The notes under the pieces: generated by a model | What the model saw: the letters and a program-made list of their open reading frames with translations, nothing else | Database searches by the model: none | Told to the model about the DNA's origin: nothing | Assembly: GCA_009781175.1 (NCBI GenBank) | Contig: WQYQ01000007.1 | Span: 82,512-146,511, forward strand | Source of the DNA: Betaproteobacteria bacterium | GTDB taxonomy: Bacteria; Pseudomonadota; Gammaproteobacteria; Burkholderiales; Rhodocyclaceae | Direction: 5' to 3' | Length of the DNA: 64,000 nucleotides | Shown: in pieces, positions 25,852 to 34,742 of the stretch | How the letters are laid out: every line of letters begins with the position of its first letter | Numbering within the stretch: the first letter of the stretch is position 1 | Program-made: the position numbers and the translations under genes

Positions 25852-28800
25852 TCAGCCTACCATCATCAAGCTGGCATTGCCGCCGGCTGCGGCAGTATTG
25901 GTCGAAATGACGCGCTCAGTGAGCAGGCGTTCAATTGGGTAGCGCCCCGCCGAATCGGGAATATGACATGCAATCAGCTTCCCCGCAGCCTGCGCGAGCT
26001 GGCGCTGGAGCGTGCCGAGCGGCTCGGCATCGCCCGCGAACAAGACGGCGTCGGCCTCGGCCGTCGCAATATCCAGAATCCAGTCGATCTGGCGCGCCAG
26101 CGGCGCGGGCAGATCTTCCAGGGCGTGACGGTTCTCCGGCGTGCCCGGAATCGCGGCGCGATTGCCGCTTGCGACAACGGCGACCAATTGCGCCGCCAGC
26201 CGTTCAGCCTCCCCGCCCAGACACAGCACCCGCCCGCGCGGCAGCAAGGCATGCACATTCGTTTCGCCCGTCGGCCCCGGCAAAACATGCAGACGGCCAA
26301 CCGGGGGATTCTCGGCCAGATCGCGCGCCCACGCCTGCTCGGGCGAACCCGCGACACCCCACTGCGCGAGCAGATCCAACAACTCGGCCGCTTCACGCCT
26401 ACAGCGCAGCGTTTCGGCCTCGATTCCGGCCAGCGCGCCGCGTACCTGCAAGCCCGCCGTGCTGACGGACTTGCCCAGATCGCGCAGCCCCTGGTTGCCG
26501 CGCACAAGCCGCATCAAAGTCAGCGGCCCACCCGCCTTCGGCCCGGTGCCGGAAAGCCCTTCGCCGCCGAAGGGCTGCACGCCGACCACGGCGCCGATCA
26601 TGTTGCGGTTGATGTAGATATTACCGACACGCGCGCGGGCGGTGACGGCGGCGATTGTCTCATCGATCCGCGTATGCAGACCCAGCGTCAGGCCGTAGCC
26701 CGTCGCATGGATTTCATCGATGAGCCCCGCCAGCATTTCGCGCCGATAGCGCAGCACATGCAGCACAGGCCCGAAGACTTCGCGTTTCAATTCGGCGAGG
26801 CTGCCGATCTCGATCAAGCATGGCGCGACGAAGCTGCCGCGCTCGCATTCGGCGGGCAGTAGAACTTGATGCACCGTGTGGCCAAGCGCCTTCATCGCAT
26901 CGATATGCGCCGTGATCGCATCGCGCGCGCCGCGCTCGATGACCGGGCCGATGTCGGTCGCCAGCCGATCGGGCTGGCCGATGCGCAGTTCGGCCAGCGC
27001 GCCCTTGAGCATTTCGATCAAGCGCTCGGCGATTTCTTCCTGCACGCACAGCACGCGCAAGGCCGAACAGCGCTGGCCGGCTGAATCGAAAGCCGAACCG
27101 AGCACATCGGCCACGACTTGTTCGAGCAGCGCCGAGGAATCGACGATCATCGCGTTCTGCCCGCCGGTTTCAGCCACCAGCGGGACCGGACTGCCGTCAG
27201 ACGCCAAGCGCTCGGCAAGGCTCGCCGCGATCAGACGCGCCACTTCGAGCGAGCCGGTAAACATCACGCCGCGCACACGCGCATCCTTAACCAAAGCAGC
27301 ACCCACGCTTTCGCCGGGGCCCGGCAGCAATTGCAGCGCGCCGGCCGGCAGCCCCGCCTCGCAGAGCAGGCACACCGCCTCGGCCGCGATCAAGGGCGTT
27401 TGCTCGGCGGGCTTGGCGAGGACGACATTGCCCGCCGCGAGCGCCGCCGCGATCTGGCCGGTAAAGATCGCGAGCGGGAAGTTCCACGGGCTGATGCAGG
27501 CAAGCGGGCCGAGCGGCCGATGCGTTTCATTGGCGAAGCCATGCCGGATCTCGCTCGCATAGAAGCGCAGGAAATCGACCGCCTCGCGCACCTCGCCGAG
27601 CGCGTTCGCATAAGTCTTGCCCGCTTCACGCACCGCCAGTCCGATCAACGCATAGCGCTGCGCTTCGAAGCGTTCCGCCGCGCGTTCGAGCAGCGCGGCG
27701 CGTGCGGCGGGCGGCGTGGCCCGCCAAATCGGCTGCACGGCCTCGGCTTGCGCCAGGGCGTCGGCAATATCCCGCTCGGTGGCGTCGACGACTCTGCCCA
27801 CCCCATCGCGCCAATCGGCGGGGTTCACAACCGGATGCGCAAAGCCGCCGCGCAAACCATTACCCAAGCGCGGCGCAGCATGCCAGGTTTGCTGCGCGCT
27901 CGCGAGTAGCCCCGCCGAAAGCGATGCGAGCCGCTGTTCGTTCGACAGATCCAAACCCGCGGAGTTAACCCGCACCGCACCGTACAAATCGCGCGGCAGC
28001 GGAATCGCCGGATGCGGCGCGCCAAGCGGCACGAGGGCGCCGGCCTCCGCGAGCGGATCGGCAATCAGGGTTTCGATGGCGATCTTCTCGTTGCCGAGCC
28101 GATTGATGAAGGAGGTGTTCGCGCCGTTTTCGAGCAGGCGCCGCACCAGATAAGGCAAAAGCGTTGCATGCGAGCCGACCGGCGCATAAATGCGGCAGGG
28201 CCGGTTGTACGTGTCCGCGCCGACGATTTCTTCATACAGCGGCTCGCCCATGCCGTGCAAGCATTGGAATTCGTATTGACCGGCGTAGTAGTTCATCCCC
28301 GCCATCTGGTAGACCGCGGCAACGGTGTAAGCGTTGTGCGTGGCGAATTGCGGATACACGGCCTCGGGCGCGGCAAGCAGTTGGCGCGCGCAGGCGAGGT
28401 AACTCACATCGGTATGCACTTTGCGCGTGAACACCGGATAGCCTTCCAGGCCGTCGACCTGCGCGCGCTTAATCTCGCTATCCCAATACGCGCCCTTGAC
28501 GAGCCGCACCATGATGCGCCGCTGCGTGCGCCGCGCCAGATCGACGATGAACGCAATCGCGGCCAGCGCGCGCTTCTGGTACGCCTGGACCACGCAGCCG
28601 ATGCCGTTCCAGCCCGCGAGCTGCGGCTCCTTGCACAGCAGTTCGAGCAAATCGAGCGACAGTTCGAGCCGCTCGGCTTCTTCGGCGTCGATATTGAGGC
28701 CGATGTCGTACTGCCGCGCCAGCAGCGTCAGCGCAAACAGACGCGGATACAACTCGGCCAGCACGCGCTCGCGCTGCGCGCGGCCATAACGCGGGTGCAG

Positions 28801-29787
28801 CGCCGAAAGCTTGACCGAAATCCCCGGCCCGTCGTAAATCCCGCGCCCGCTCGCGGCCCCGCCGATGGCATGGATCGCCTGCTCATACGCCGAGTAATAA
28901 CGGTCCACATCGGCCGCCGTGAGCGCGGCTTCGCCGAGCATGTCGTAGGAATAGCGGAAGCCCGCGGCCTCGTGCGCACGCGCATGGGCCAGCGCCGCGG
29001 CAATCGTTTCGCCGGCGACGAACTGTTCGCCGAGCAGACGCATTGCCATATCGACGCCTTTGCGCACGACGGGTTCGCCGCCTTTCGCCACGAGTTTCGC
29101 CAGCGCCGTGCTGAGCCCGTTTTCCGACTGGGTGCCGACAAGCTTTCCGGTAATCAGCAAACCCCAGGTCGTCGCGTTGACAAAGAGCGATTCCGAGCGC
29201 CTCAGATGTGCGCCCCAATCAGCGTGGCTCACCTTGTCGCGGATCAGCGCGTCGCGCGTGCCCGCATCGGGAATCCGCAGCAAGGCTTCGGCCAGACACA
29301 TCAGCGCCACGCCCTCCTGGCTCGACAGATCGAACTCACGCAGCAAACCCTGCACCAAGCCGTCACGCCCGCTGCCCGCTCTTTTTTCGCGCAATTGCTC
29401 GGCCAGCGCAAGCGCCATGCGATGCGCCGCAGCCGTCCGCTCCGGCGTCTGGCGCGCTTCGCCAAGCAGATGCGGGAGACATTCGGTTTCAGGGCGCCGA
29501 TACGCCGCCGTGATCGCGGCGCGCAGCTTGGACTGCGGCTGCACCCCTAGCGCCAGATCGAGGAAGGGCTGCGGCGGCTCGTGCTCGGAATCAGCACCGC
29601 CTGCTTCGAGCGTCACGCCCGAGCTATCGTATTCGTGCGGCAGGCCGCTGCGCTCCAGCATGTCGAGATAATGAAAGATCGCCTGCTTAATCAACCAGTG
29701 CGGGGTACGATCGATTTTTTGCGCGGCACGGCGGATTCGTTCGCGTGCAGCTTCATCCAACTTGACGCCCAGCGTTGTCGTCGACAT
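25852..29787 (-). CDS. putA: Trifunctional PutA: transcriptional repressor, proline dehydrogenase, P5C dehydrogenase
   Basis: Oxidises proline to glutamate at the membrane with FAD and NAD. The ATG at 29787 gives about 1311 residues. An N-terminal ribbon-helix-helix (STTTLGVKLDEAARERIRRAAQ) makes it a DNA-binding autorepressor. The proline dehydrogenase barrel includes GISVKLSALHPRY and VRLVKGAYWDSEIK. The aldehyde dehydrogenase module has ISPWNFPLAIFTGQIAAALAAGN and catalytic Cys in DSAGQRCSALRVL. A C-terminal degenerate ALDH-like tail completes the long PutA type. An in-frame extension of four residues (TTG) is possible. Confidence 0.97.
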   Translation of the reverse strand: MSTTTLGVKLDEAARERIRRAAQKIDRTPHWLIKQAIFHYLDMLERSGLPHEYDSSGVTLEAGGADSEHEPPQPFLDLALGVQPQSKLRAAITAAYRRPETECLPHLLGEARQTPERTAAAHRMALALAEQLREKRAGSGRDGLVQGLLREFDLSSQEGVALMCLAEALLRIPDAGTRDALIRDKVSHADWGAHLRRSESLFVNATTWGLLITGKLVGTQSENGLSTALAKLVAKGGEPVVRKGVDMAMRLLGEQFVAGETIAAALAHARAHEAAGFRYSYDMLGEAALTAADVDRYYSAYEQAIHAIGGAASGRGIYDGPGISVKLSALHPRYGRAQRERVLAELYPRLFALTLLARQYDIGLNIDAEEAERLELSLDLLELLCKEPQLAGWNGIGCVVQAYQKRALAAIAFIVDLARRTQRRIMVRLVKGAYWDSEIKRAQVDGLEGYPVFTRKVHTDVSYLACARQLLAAPEAVYPQFATHNAYTVAAVYQMAGMNYYAGQYEFQCLHGMGEPLYEEIVGADTYNRPCRIYAPVGSHATLLPYLVRRLLENGANTSFINRLGNEKIAIETLIADPLAEAGALVPLGAPHPAIPLPRDLYGAVRVNSAGLDLSNEQRLASLSAGLLASAQQTWHAAPRLGNGLRGGFAHPVVNPADWRDGVGRVVDATERDIADALAQAEAVQPIWRATPPAARAALLERAAERFEAQRYALIGLAVREAGKTYANALGEVREAVDFLRFYASEIRHGFANETHRPLGPLACISPWNFPLAIFTGQIAAALAAGNVVLAKPAEQTPLIAAEAVCLLCEAGLPAGALQLLPGPGESVGAALVKDARVRGVMFTGSLEVARLIAASLAERLASDGSPVPLVAETGGQNAMIVDSSALLEQVVADVLGSAFDSAGQRCSALRVLCVQEEIAERLIEMLKGALAELRIGQPDRLATDIGPVIERGARDAITAHIDAMKALGHTVHQVLLPAECERGSFVAPCLIEIGSLAELKREVFGPVLHVLRYRREMLAGLIDEIHATGYGLTLGLHTRIDETIAAVTARARVGNIYINRNMIGAVVGVQPFGGEGLSGTGPKAGGPLTLMRLVRGNQGLRDLGKSVSTAGLQVRGALAGIEAETLRCRREAAELLDLLAQWGVAGSPEQAWARDLAENPPVGRLHVLPGPTGETNVHALLPRGRVLCLGGEAERLAAQLVAVVASGNRAAIPGTPENRHALEDLPAPLARQIDWILDIATAEADAVLFAGDAEPLGTLQRQLAQAAGKLIACHIPDSAGRYPIERLLTERVISTNTAAAGGNASLMMVG

Positions 29788-29921
29788 GGCTTGCACCAAA
29801 GGTTTTCAGGTGCGATCTAGCCTAGAGAAGCCGCCCGAAAGCCGCAACCCAAGTTGCGAAAATGTCTGAAGCGCCCGCGATGCCTTACGCGATTTATCCC
29901 ACCCTTGCGCTCAACCCACGC

Positions 29922-30512
29922 CTAGGTTTCTCCAGGGCCGACCCAGTGCCGCCGCGTAATGGGCGCCTGCCAGGTTTCAAGCGCGGCAAGCAAGGTCTCC
30001 GGCGTAGCGCCGACTTGCAGAAAGCGCCGATGCTCACCGCTCAAAAACGCCTCGGCGTGCGCATGGTCGAGAAACTCCAGCAAGCCGTCCCAATAGCCCG
30101 CGACATTCAGAACGCCGACCGGCTTGGCATGAAAACCGAGTTGCAGCCAGGTCCATACCTCGAACAACTCCTCGAAGGTGCCAATCCCGCCCGGCAGCGC
30201 GACAAAGCCATCCGACAACTCGGCCATCTTCGCTTTGCGCGTGTGCATCGAATCGACAACAAGCAATTGAGTCAAATTCCCGTGCGCGACCTCCTTCTCG
30301 GCCAGCGCTTCGGGAATCACGCCAATCACCCGGCCGCCGGCCGCGAGCGCCGCGTCCGCTACCGCGCCCATCACGCCGATGCTCGCGCCGCCATAAACAA
30401 TCCCGATATCCCGCTCGGCCAGCAGACGGCCGAACGCGCGGGCCTGCTCCAGATAAACCGGACGCGCGCCGGAACGCGAACCGCAATAAACACAGAGGGT
30501 AGCGAGCTTCAT
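29922..30512 (-). CDS. LOG-family cytokinin riboside 5'-monophosphate phosphoribohydrolase
   Basis: A 196-residue protein with the LOG signature [20 protein letters not shown] and the N-terminal VYCGSRSG and [20 protein letters not shown]. The family cleaves the N-glycosidic bond of adenosine-type monophosphates. In bacteria it is often a general nucleotide-cleaving enzyme rather than a hormone maker. It lies directly downstream of the integron-like cassettes on the same strand and 134 bases before putA. Confidence 0.92.
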   Translation of the reverse strand: MKLATLCVYCGSRSGARPVYLEQARAFGRLLAERDIGIVYGGASIGVMGAVADAALAAGGRVIGVIPEALAEKEVAHGNLTQLLVVDSMHTRKAKMAELSDGFVALPGGIGTFEELFEVWTWLQLGFHAKPVGVLNVAGYWDGLLEFLDHAHAEAFLSGEHRRFLQVGATPETLLAALETWQAPITRRHWVGPGET

Positions 30513-30589
30513 GGTTTTAGTTTTGGACAGAACGCAGAAAGCTTACACCTGGATTGTTACGAGCATGGAGCGCAGCGGCCGAACTGGGC

Positions 30590-30649
30590 ATCTAGCTCCT
30601 GAATTAAACCGGCCCGCGAAGCGGGTTCAGCTTGAATGAATTGTCAGGT
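30590..30649 (-). repeat. attC-like recombination site 2
   Basis: On the minus strand: ACCTGAC, then ATTCATTCAAGC, a central stem with ACCCGC-TTCG-CGGG, TTTAATTCAG and the core GCTAGAT. Length 60, normal for attC. R'' (ACCTGAC) and R' (GCTAGAT) each differ by one base from RYYYAAC and GTTRRRY. The hairpin encodes the C-terminal tail NSFKLNPLRGPV of the DUF2834 protein. Confidence 0.75.
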
Positions 30650-30960
30650 CCTGCCGCCGCAAGATGACGTTCCCGCAAGAAAAGGAAAAGCGGCAACGCC
30701 AATGATGGTCCAACCACGAGACAAGACAATGGCAGCCATAGTCGGCGCATTGCAAGCCTGCGGCCTTCCACAAGTACAAATACAACGACCACAATGCCCG
30801 AAACGAGGGCATCAGCCCAAGCGAATGCAGCAATGTGGCTGGAGGTGGCCTGCTGTAACAGGAGCGGTACGTTAAGCCCATGAGCAAAAAGCCATGGAAC
30901 GAATTGCGAGAGCGGTAAAGCAGCGCCGACCACACAAAGAATGAGGTAGATGATTTGCAT
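30604..30960 (-). CDS. DUF2834 membrane protein (integron cassette)
   Basis: A 118-residue protein starting MQIIYLILCVVGAALPLSQFVPWL, with three or four transmembrane segments typical of DUF2834: TSSHIAAFAWADALVSGIVVVVFVLVEG and LWLPLSCLVVGPSLALPLFLFL. Function unknown. The ATG at 30960 follows TAGGAG and lies only about 20 bases from the preceding attC core, as expected for a cassette gene. Its last ~12 codons run into attC site 2. An upstream-extended frame crosses the preceding attC and is rejected. Confidence 0.8.
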   Translation of the reverse strand: MQIIYLILCVVGAALPLSQFVPWLFAHGLNVPLLLQQATSSHIAAFAWADALVSGIVVVVFVLVEGRRLAMRRLWLPLSCLVVGPSLALPLFLFLRERHLAAAGPDNSFKLNPLRGPV

Positions 30961-30975
30961 GCAGTCTCCTACGGG

Positions 30976-31030
30976 ACCTAACGAACAAGCCAAGCCGCCG
31001 CTGTAGGCGGTCGGCTTGAGCGAAAGGTGG
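30976..31030 (-). repeat. attC-like recombination site 1
   Basis: On the minus strand: ACCTTTC, then CTCAAGCCGACCGCC, loop TACA, GCGGCGGCTTGGCTTG and the perfect core GTTAGGT (GTTRRRY) at 30982-30976. The arms pair with one or two unpaired bases, as in functional attC sites. R'' is degenerate at two positions. It separates the GFA and DUF2834 cassettes. Confidence 0.75.
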
Positions 31031-31033
31031 ACA

Positions 31034-31438
31034 TCACGTTTGCGGTGCACCCAGAGGAAACGTGAGCAAAGTGGTATCGACTGAATCCCAAGAAGGAGCA
31101 TGGCTGGCGTAGATATTGACCTTTGGATCGAATTCGTTCGGCTCGTCAAGAGTGCCCGCACGAATGCCGATCAAGTTCGGAAACCTCTCAAGCTTGCCAA
31201 AGAGTTGTGACCCGCATTGCGGACAAAATCCGCGCCAAATGCGCTTGCCACTCTCCCCATAGGATTCAAAATACTTGACTTCCCCTTCGATCTTGACTGC
31301 TTCAACCGGAAAGAGGGCAATCGGCGCATACGGACCGCCAGAAACTTTCTGACAATCGCGGCAGTGGCATTTCAACTGATATACCGGTGGCTGATTGCAG
31401 TGATACTGAATAGATTTGCACAAACATTCGCCTTGCAT
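31034..31438 (-). CDS. GFA-family (glutathione-dependent formaldehyde-activating-like) zinc protein (integron cassette)
   Basis: A 134-residue zinc-binding protein: CLCKSIQYHCNQPP, then LKCHCRDCQKVSGG and RGFCPQCGSQLFG carry the conserved zinc cysteines of the GFA/CENP-V fold. Despite the name, most family members are not shown to act on formaldehyde. Lower GC than its neighbours and the attC immediately downstream mark it as a cassette gene. The core-like GTTAAAC 38 bases before its start is the likely cassette boundary. Confidence 0.88.
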   Translation of the reverse strand: MQGECLCKSIQYHCNQPPVYQLKCHCRDCQKVSGGPYAPIALFPVEAVKIEGEVKYFESYGESGKRIWRGFCPQCGSQLFGKLERFPNLIGIRAGTLDEPNEFDPKVNIYASHAPSWDSVDTTLLTFPLGAPQT

Positions 31439-31493
31439 ATTTGAATTCCGCTTTCAAAAATTACGTAACTATCCAGTTTAACGGCCAAAGCAA

Positions 31494-32543
31494 TCAACCA
31501 GCCAAGCTCGCACTATCAATCACGAAGCGATACTTGACGTCACCCTTGAGCATCCGCTCGTAGGCGTCGTTGATCTGGTCGATGCGGATCAGTTCGATGT
31601 CGGCGACGATGCCGTGCTCGGCGCAGAAATCCAGCATCTCCTGGGTTTCGGGGATGCCGCCGATCATCGAGCCGGCAATCGTCTTGCGTTTGTGGATGAG
31701 GCTGAAAACGTTGGGCGAAGGGTGCGGCGTGGCTGGCGCGCCTACCAGCGTCAGCGCACCGTCGCGCTTGAGCAGGGCCAGGAACGCTTCGAGGTCGTGC
31801 GACGCGGCAACGGTGTCGAGGATGAAGTCGAAGCTGCTGGCGTGGGCGGCCATTTCCCCGCTATTGCGCGAAACCACGACCTCATCGGCGCCCAGCGCCT
31901 TGGCCGCCTCGCGCTTGGATTCGGACGTGGTGAATGCCACGACGCGCGCGCCCATCGCATGCGCCAGCTTGATGCCCATGTGGCCCAGACCACCGATGCC
32001 GACGACGCCGACCTTCTTGCCCGGCCCCACGTTCCAGTGGCGCAACGGCGAGTAGGTGGTAATGCCCGCGCACAGCAGCGGCGCCACGGCGGCAAGCTGC
32101 GCGGCCGGATGCCGGATGCGCAGCACGTAGCGCTCATGCACGACGATTTTTTGCGAATAGCCGCCCTGCGTCCATCCGGGCGCGTCCGGCGTCGGGCCGT
32201 TGTAGGTGCCGACCATGCCGTCGCAATAATTTTCCAGCCCCTCTTCACATTCCGCGCAGTGTTTGCAGCTATCGACGATGCAGCCGATGCCCACCAGATC
32301 GCCGAGCTTGAACCCTGACACCTGCGGACCAACCGCGGACACCCGCCCGACGATTTCATGACCCGGCACGCACGGAAAATGCGTACCCGCCCATTCAGCG
32401 CGCACCTGATGCAAGTCCGAATGGCAAACGCCGCAGAAAGCAATGTCAATCTGCACATCATGCGCACCGGGCGCGCGGCGGTTGATCTTCAAGGGTTCAA
32501 GCGGTTTGTCGCCCGCGTAAGCGCCGTAGGCATTGATTTGCAT
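31494..32543 (-). CDS. Zinc-dependent NAD(P) alcohol dehydrogenase (YahK/cinnamyl-alcohol-dehydrogenase type)
   Basis: A 349-residue medium-chain dehydrogenase that reduces aldehydes, usually with NADPH. Catalytic zinc ligands lie in CGVCHSDLHQ and PGHEIVGRV. The structural zinc cysteines are in CIVDSCKHCAECEEGLENYC. The nucleotide-binding GIGGLGHMGIKLAHAMGA follows. It is adjacent to the cassette cluster, whose first core site lies 12 bases beyond its stop, which suggests the cassettes integrated there. High GC and housekeeping-like codon use. Confidence 0.94.
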   Translation of the reverse strand: MQINAYGAYAGDKPLEPLKINRRAPGAHDVQIDIAFCGVCHSDLHQVRAEWAGTHFPCVPGHEIVGRVSAVGPQVSGFKLGDLVGIGCIVDSCKHCAECEEGLENYCDGMVGTYNGPTPDAPGWTQGGYSQKIVVHERYVLRIRHPAAQLAAVAPLLCAGITTYSPLRHWNVGPGKKVGVVGIGGLGHMGIKLAHAMGARVVAFTTSESKREAAKALGADEVVVSRNSGEMAAHASSFDFILDTVAASHDLEAFLALLKRDGALTLVGAPATPHPSPNVFSLIHKRKTIAGSMIGGIPETQEMLDFCAEHGIVADIELIRIDQINDAYERMLKGDVKYRFVIDSASLAG

Positions 32544-32649
32544 GATGTATTCCTTTGGGTTGGAAGAGGGATATCAGGAGCGATGCAGCAGAAGGCAATT
32601 TAATCCTGCTTCGCCGGAAAAACCAGACGGCACAACTTCAGAGGACACC

Positions 32650-34170
32650 TCAATCTGGATCGCCACCAGCGCATCCTGCCGATTCACCAGCGGCGCAATC
32701 TGATCCGGCGAGGCCAGCGTCGCCGCGCACCGGCAGCGCCACGGATCGGCGTTGGCGGGTGGCGGCGTCTATTTCGGCGCGGATGTTTTTCAGAATCGTG
32801 GAACGGTCATCACGGTGAAACAGGTTGAAAGTCTCGAACGGAATCAGGCGTCCATCGGGCTGCACCATGTGGACGCAGGATTTCTTCAGCGCGCGAATGT
32901 CCAGATTGTTGGCGTCCATGAACTGCACGATCAGCACGCGGAACACGTTTTCGTAATTCAGTTCAACGGGCGCGGCAACCTGCGGCAGGCAGCATAAAAG
33001 AGCGGACAGGCAATTGGCCTGGGATTCCGGCGAATGATTGGTCGAAAACAGTTTGAACACCTGCTCCTTGAGGTGCGGATCACGCTCGAAAACAATCGTG
33101 CTGGCCGGGCCGGCGAGCAGGGCTTCGGGGCCAAGGTGGCGGGTCAGGGGTTGCACCGTGCCGCCGGTCTTGATCGCATAGGCCATCGCCAGTGTGTCCG
33201 GGTTGCATGGCACGGGCACCACGTCGTCGAGCGAAAAAAGGCCGGACTGCTCGGCAATGGCGCGGCGGATCGCGCTGACGGTGAGGCGGTGCGCCGGCGC
33301 CGAAAACGCCTCGTTGCGGCCCGCGTCCTGCACCGGCTGAAGGGTGACGCCGCGCACGCAGCGGTATTTCAAGGCGTGCTGAATGATGGCGCCGATTTCG
33401 TCATCGTTAACGCCGCGCTTGACGGTCATGACCAAGGTGGTCGAAAGGCCGTGCCGCTCCAGCGCGTCGAGCGCCTGCGCGCGGATGCGGCGCAGATCGG
33501 CGCCGCGCAGATGCTGTAGCGCCTCGGGCTTGAAGGAGTCGAATTGCAGATAAATTTCCAGACCGGGCTGATAAGACGCCAGCCGGGCAGCGAAATCCGG
33601 CTCCTGCGCAATGCGGATGCCGTTGGTATTGACCATCAAATGTTTGATGGGCCGGCGCCGGGCGGCATCGAGAATCTCGAACAATTGCGGATGCAAGGTT
33701 GGCTCGCCGCCGGAAATCTGCACGACGTCCGGCTCGCCCTCGTTGGCGACGATGGCGTCGAGCATGCGCTCTACGCTGTCCAGCGGCTTGTGCGTCAGCC
33801 GCTCGGGACCGGATGCGGCATAGCAGGTGGGGCAGCGCAGATTGCAGTGGTCGGTGATCTCCAGCACCGTCAGACAGGAATGCTGCATGTGATCGGGGCA
33901 CAACCCGCAGTCGTAGGGGCAACCGTATTGCATTTGCGTGTTGAACCGCTGCGGCATCTCGGGCCGCTTGACGTACACCTCACGCGCCAGGCGGTAGTAG
34001 TCCTCGTCGTCGCTGATCAATACGCGCTCGGCACCGTGCGCGGGGCACCATTTGTCCATGAAAACCTGTTTGTCCTTGAACAGAATCTTGGCTTCCACCG
34101 GGCGCAGGCAGGTGGTGCAGACCGAGCTGGTGGTGTCGTAGAAAAGGTAAGGGCGATTTTTCCTGTTCAT
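32650..34170 (-). CDS. Radical SAM protein, COG1964 (tetraether synthase/MJ0619-like)
   Basis: A 506-residue radical SAM enzyme. The N-terminus is a small cysteine/histidine knuckle (CTTCLRPV then KWCPAHG). Next comes GCPYDCGLCPDHMQHSC and the SAM cluster motif CNLRCPTCYA (CX3CX2C), then ISGGEPTLHP and MVNTNGIRI. More cysteines lie near 350-390 (CLSALLCCLPQ). This architecture is that of COG1964, which includes archaeal Tes that couples lipid tails, and bacterial homologues. It is the last gene of a four-gene overlapping operon with two Sel1-repeat proteins and an Lgt paralogue, pointing to a lipid or lipoprotein substrate. The final ~35 residues are compositionally odd and could follow a frameshift. 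Confidence 0.85.
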   Translation of the reverse strand: MNRKNRPYLFYDTTSSVCTTCLRPVEAKILFKDKQVFMDKWCPAHGAERVLISDDEDYYRLAREVYVKRPEMPQRFNTQMQYGCPYDCGLCPDHMQHSCLTVLEITDHCNLRCPTCYAASGPERLTHKPLDSVERMLDAIVANEGEPDVVQISGGEPTLHPQLFEILDAARRRPIKHLMVNTNGIRIAQEPDFAARLASYQPGLEIYLQFDSFKPEALQHLRGADLRRIRAQALDALERHGLSTTLVMTVKRGVNDDEIGAIIQHALKYRCVRGVTLQPVQDAGRNEAFSAPAHRLTVSAIRRAIAEQSGLFSLDDVVPVPCNPDTLAMAYAIKTGGTVQPLTRHLGPEALLAGPASTIVFERDPHLKEQVFKLFSTNHSPESQANCLSALLCCLPQVAAPVELNYENVFRVLIVQFMDANNLDIRALKKSCVHMVQPDGRLIPFETFNLFHRDDRSTILKNIRAEIDAATRQRRSVALPVRGDAGLAGSDCAAGESAGCAGGDPD

Positions 34171-34742
34171 GGTTTCCGGGGGAATTGTTGAAGCTGCGGC
34201 TGGGCGCGCTGGTTGGCTTGCTCAATGATTTCGGCGCTGTAAGTCTTGGGATCGCACTTTCGGCGCGCCAGCAACCGCCATTTGCATGACTCGATCAGGT
34301 CATAGGCTGGAAAATCGGGCTGGGCGTAAAGGGTTGCCAGCCGTTCCATGTAGCGGGGATCACCGCTGCGCGTGCGTTGATACGACCAGTAGGCCGACTC
34401 CATCAATGCGTCGGGCGTGGGCATATCTCGGGAGTTGTCCGGCCTGAAGATGAAGTAGTCGCTCAGCCTGCCCTGGGCGCCGGCGCCGCCTTGATCCGCT
34501 GCCGCGTAGTAAAGCCGCAGAGCGGTTTGCTCGTCCTTGCCCAGACCGCTACCGTAGTACCCCCTTTGAAACGAAACCCCCAACTCCATCTGCGCGGAAA
34601 CACCTCCGGCTGCGGCCTGTTTCAAAGTCTGATCCAGATCGGTGATGCTGGGCGGATTTTCGATCCTCGGCACGGGCACACAGGCGCAAAGAGACAATGC
34701 CAACAGGCACGGATAAAAAAGACGGCCGGCGCTTCGTTTCAT
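34167..34742 (-). CDS. Sel1-repeat-like lipoprotein
   Basis: A 191-residue envelope protein. The signal peptide ends LALSLCAC, a credible lipobox with Cys as the lipid-bearing residue. Residues about 40-110 contain Sel1/TPR-like helices (AAAGGVSAQMELGVSF, ALRLYYAAADQGGAGAQGRLSDYF). It overlaps the radical SAM gene and the other Sel1 gene by four bases each, so all are co-translated. It could be an assembly factor or substrate for the lipid-active enzymes of the operon. Not recognised further. Confidence 0.8.
   Translation of the reverse strand: MKRSAGRLFYPCLLALSLCACVPVPRIENPPSITDLDQTLKQAAAGGVSAQMELGVSFQRGYYGSGLGKDEQTALRLYYAAADQGGAGAQGRLSDYFIFRPDNSRDMPTPDALMESAYWSYQRTRSGDPRYMERLATLYAQPDFPAYDLIESCKWRLLARRKCDPKTYSAEIIEQANQRAQPQLQQFPRKP

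Larger units (their letters stand above)
30590..31482 (-). mobile_element. Two-cassette integron-like cluster without integrase (CALIN-type)
   Basis: Read on the minus strand, a GTTAAAC core (31482-31476) is followed by a GFA gene, an attC-like hairpin, a DUF2834 gene and a second attC-like hairpin. Each unit is one short promoterless gene closed by an attC, which is the structure of integron cassettes. No integrase gene is in the window and no hairpin precedes the first cassette. Hand-counted lines of the GFA region are about 42-57% GC, against about 72% in a line of the neighbouring dehydrogenase. Confidence 0.75.

Noticed and set aside
24633..25910. 425-codon open frame antisense to the LivK-type gene
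   Set aside because: Shadow of a confirmed gene; includes the terminator hairpin as coding, which is implausible.
28012..29550. 512-codon open frame antisense to putA
   Set aside because: It mirrors the GC-rich codon use of putA, has no recognisable domain and an amino-acid composition (Arg/His/Gln-rich) typical of antisense shadows.
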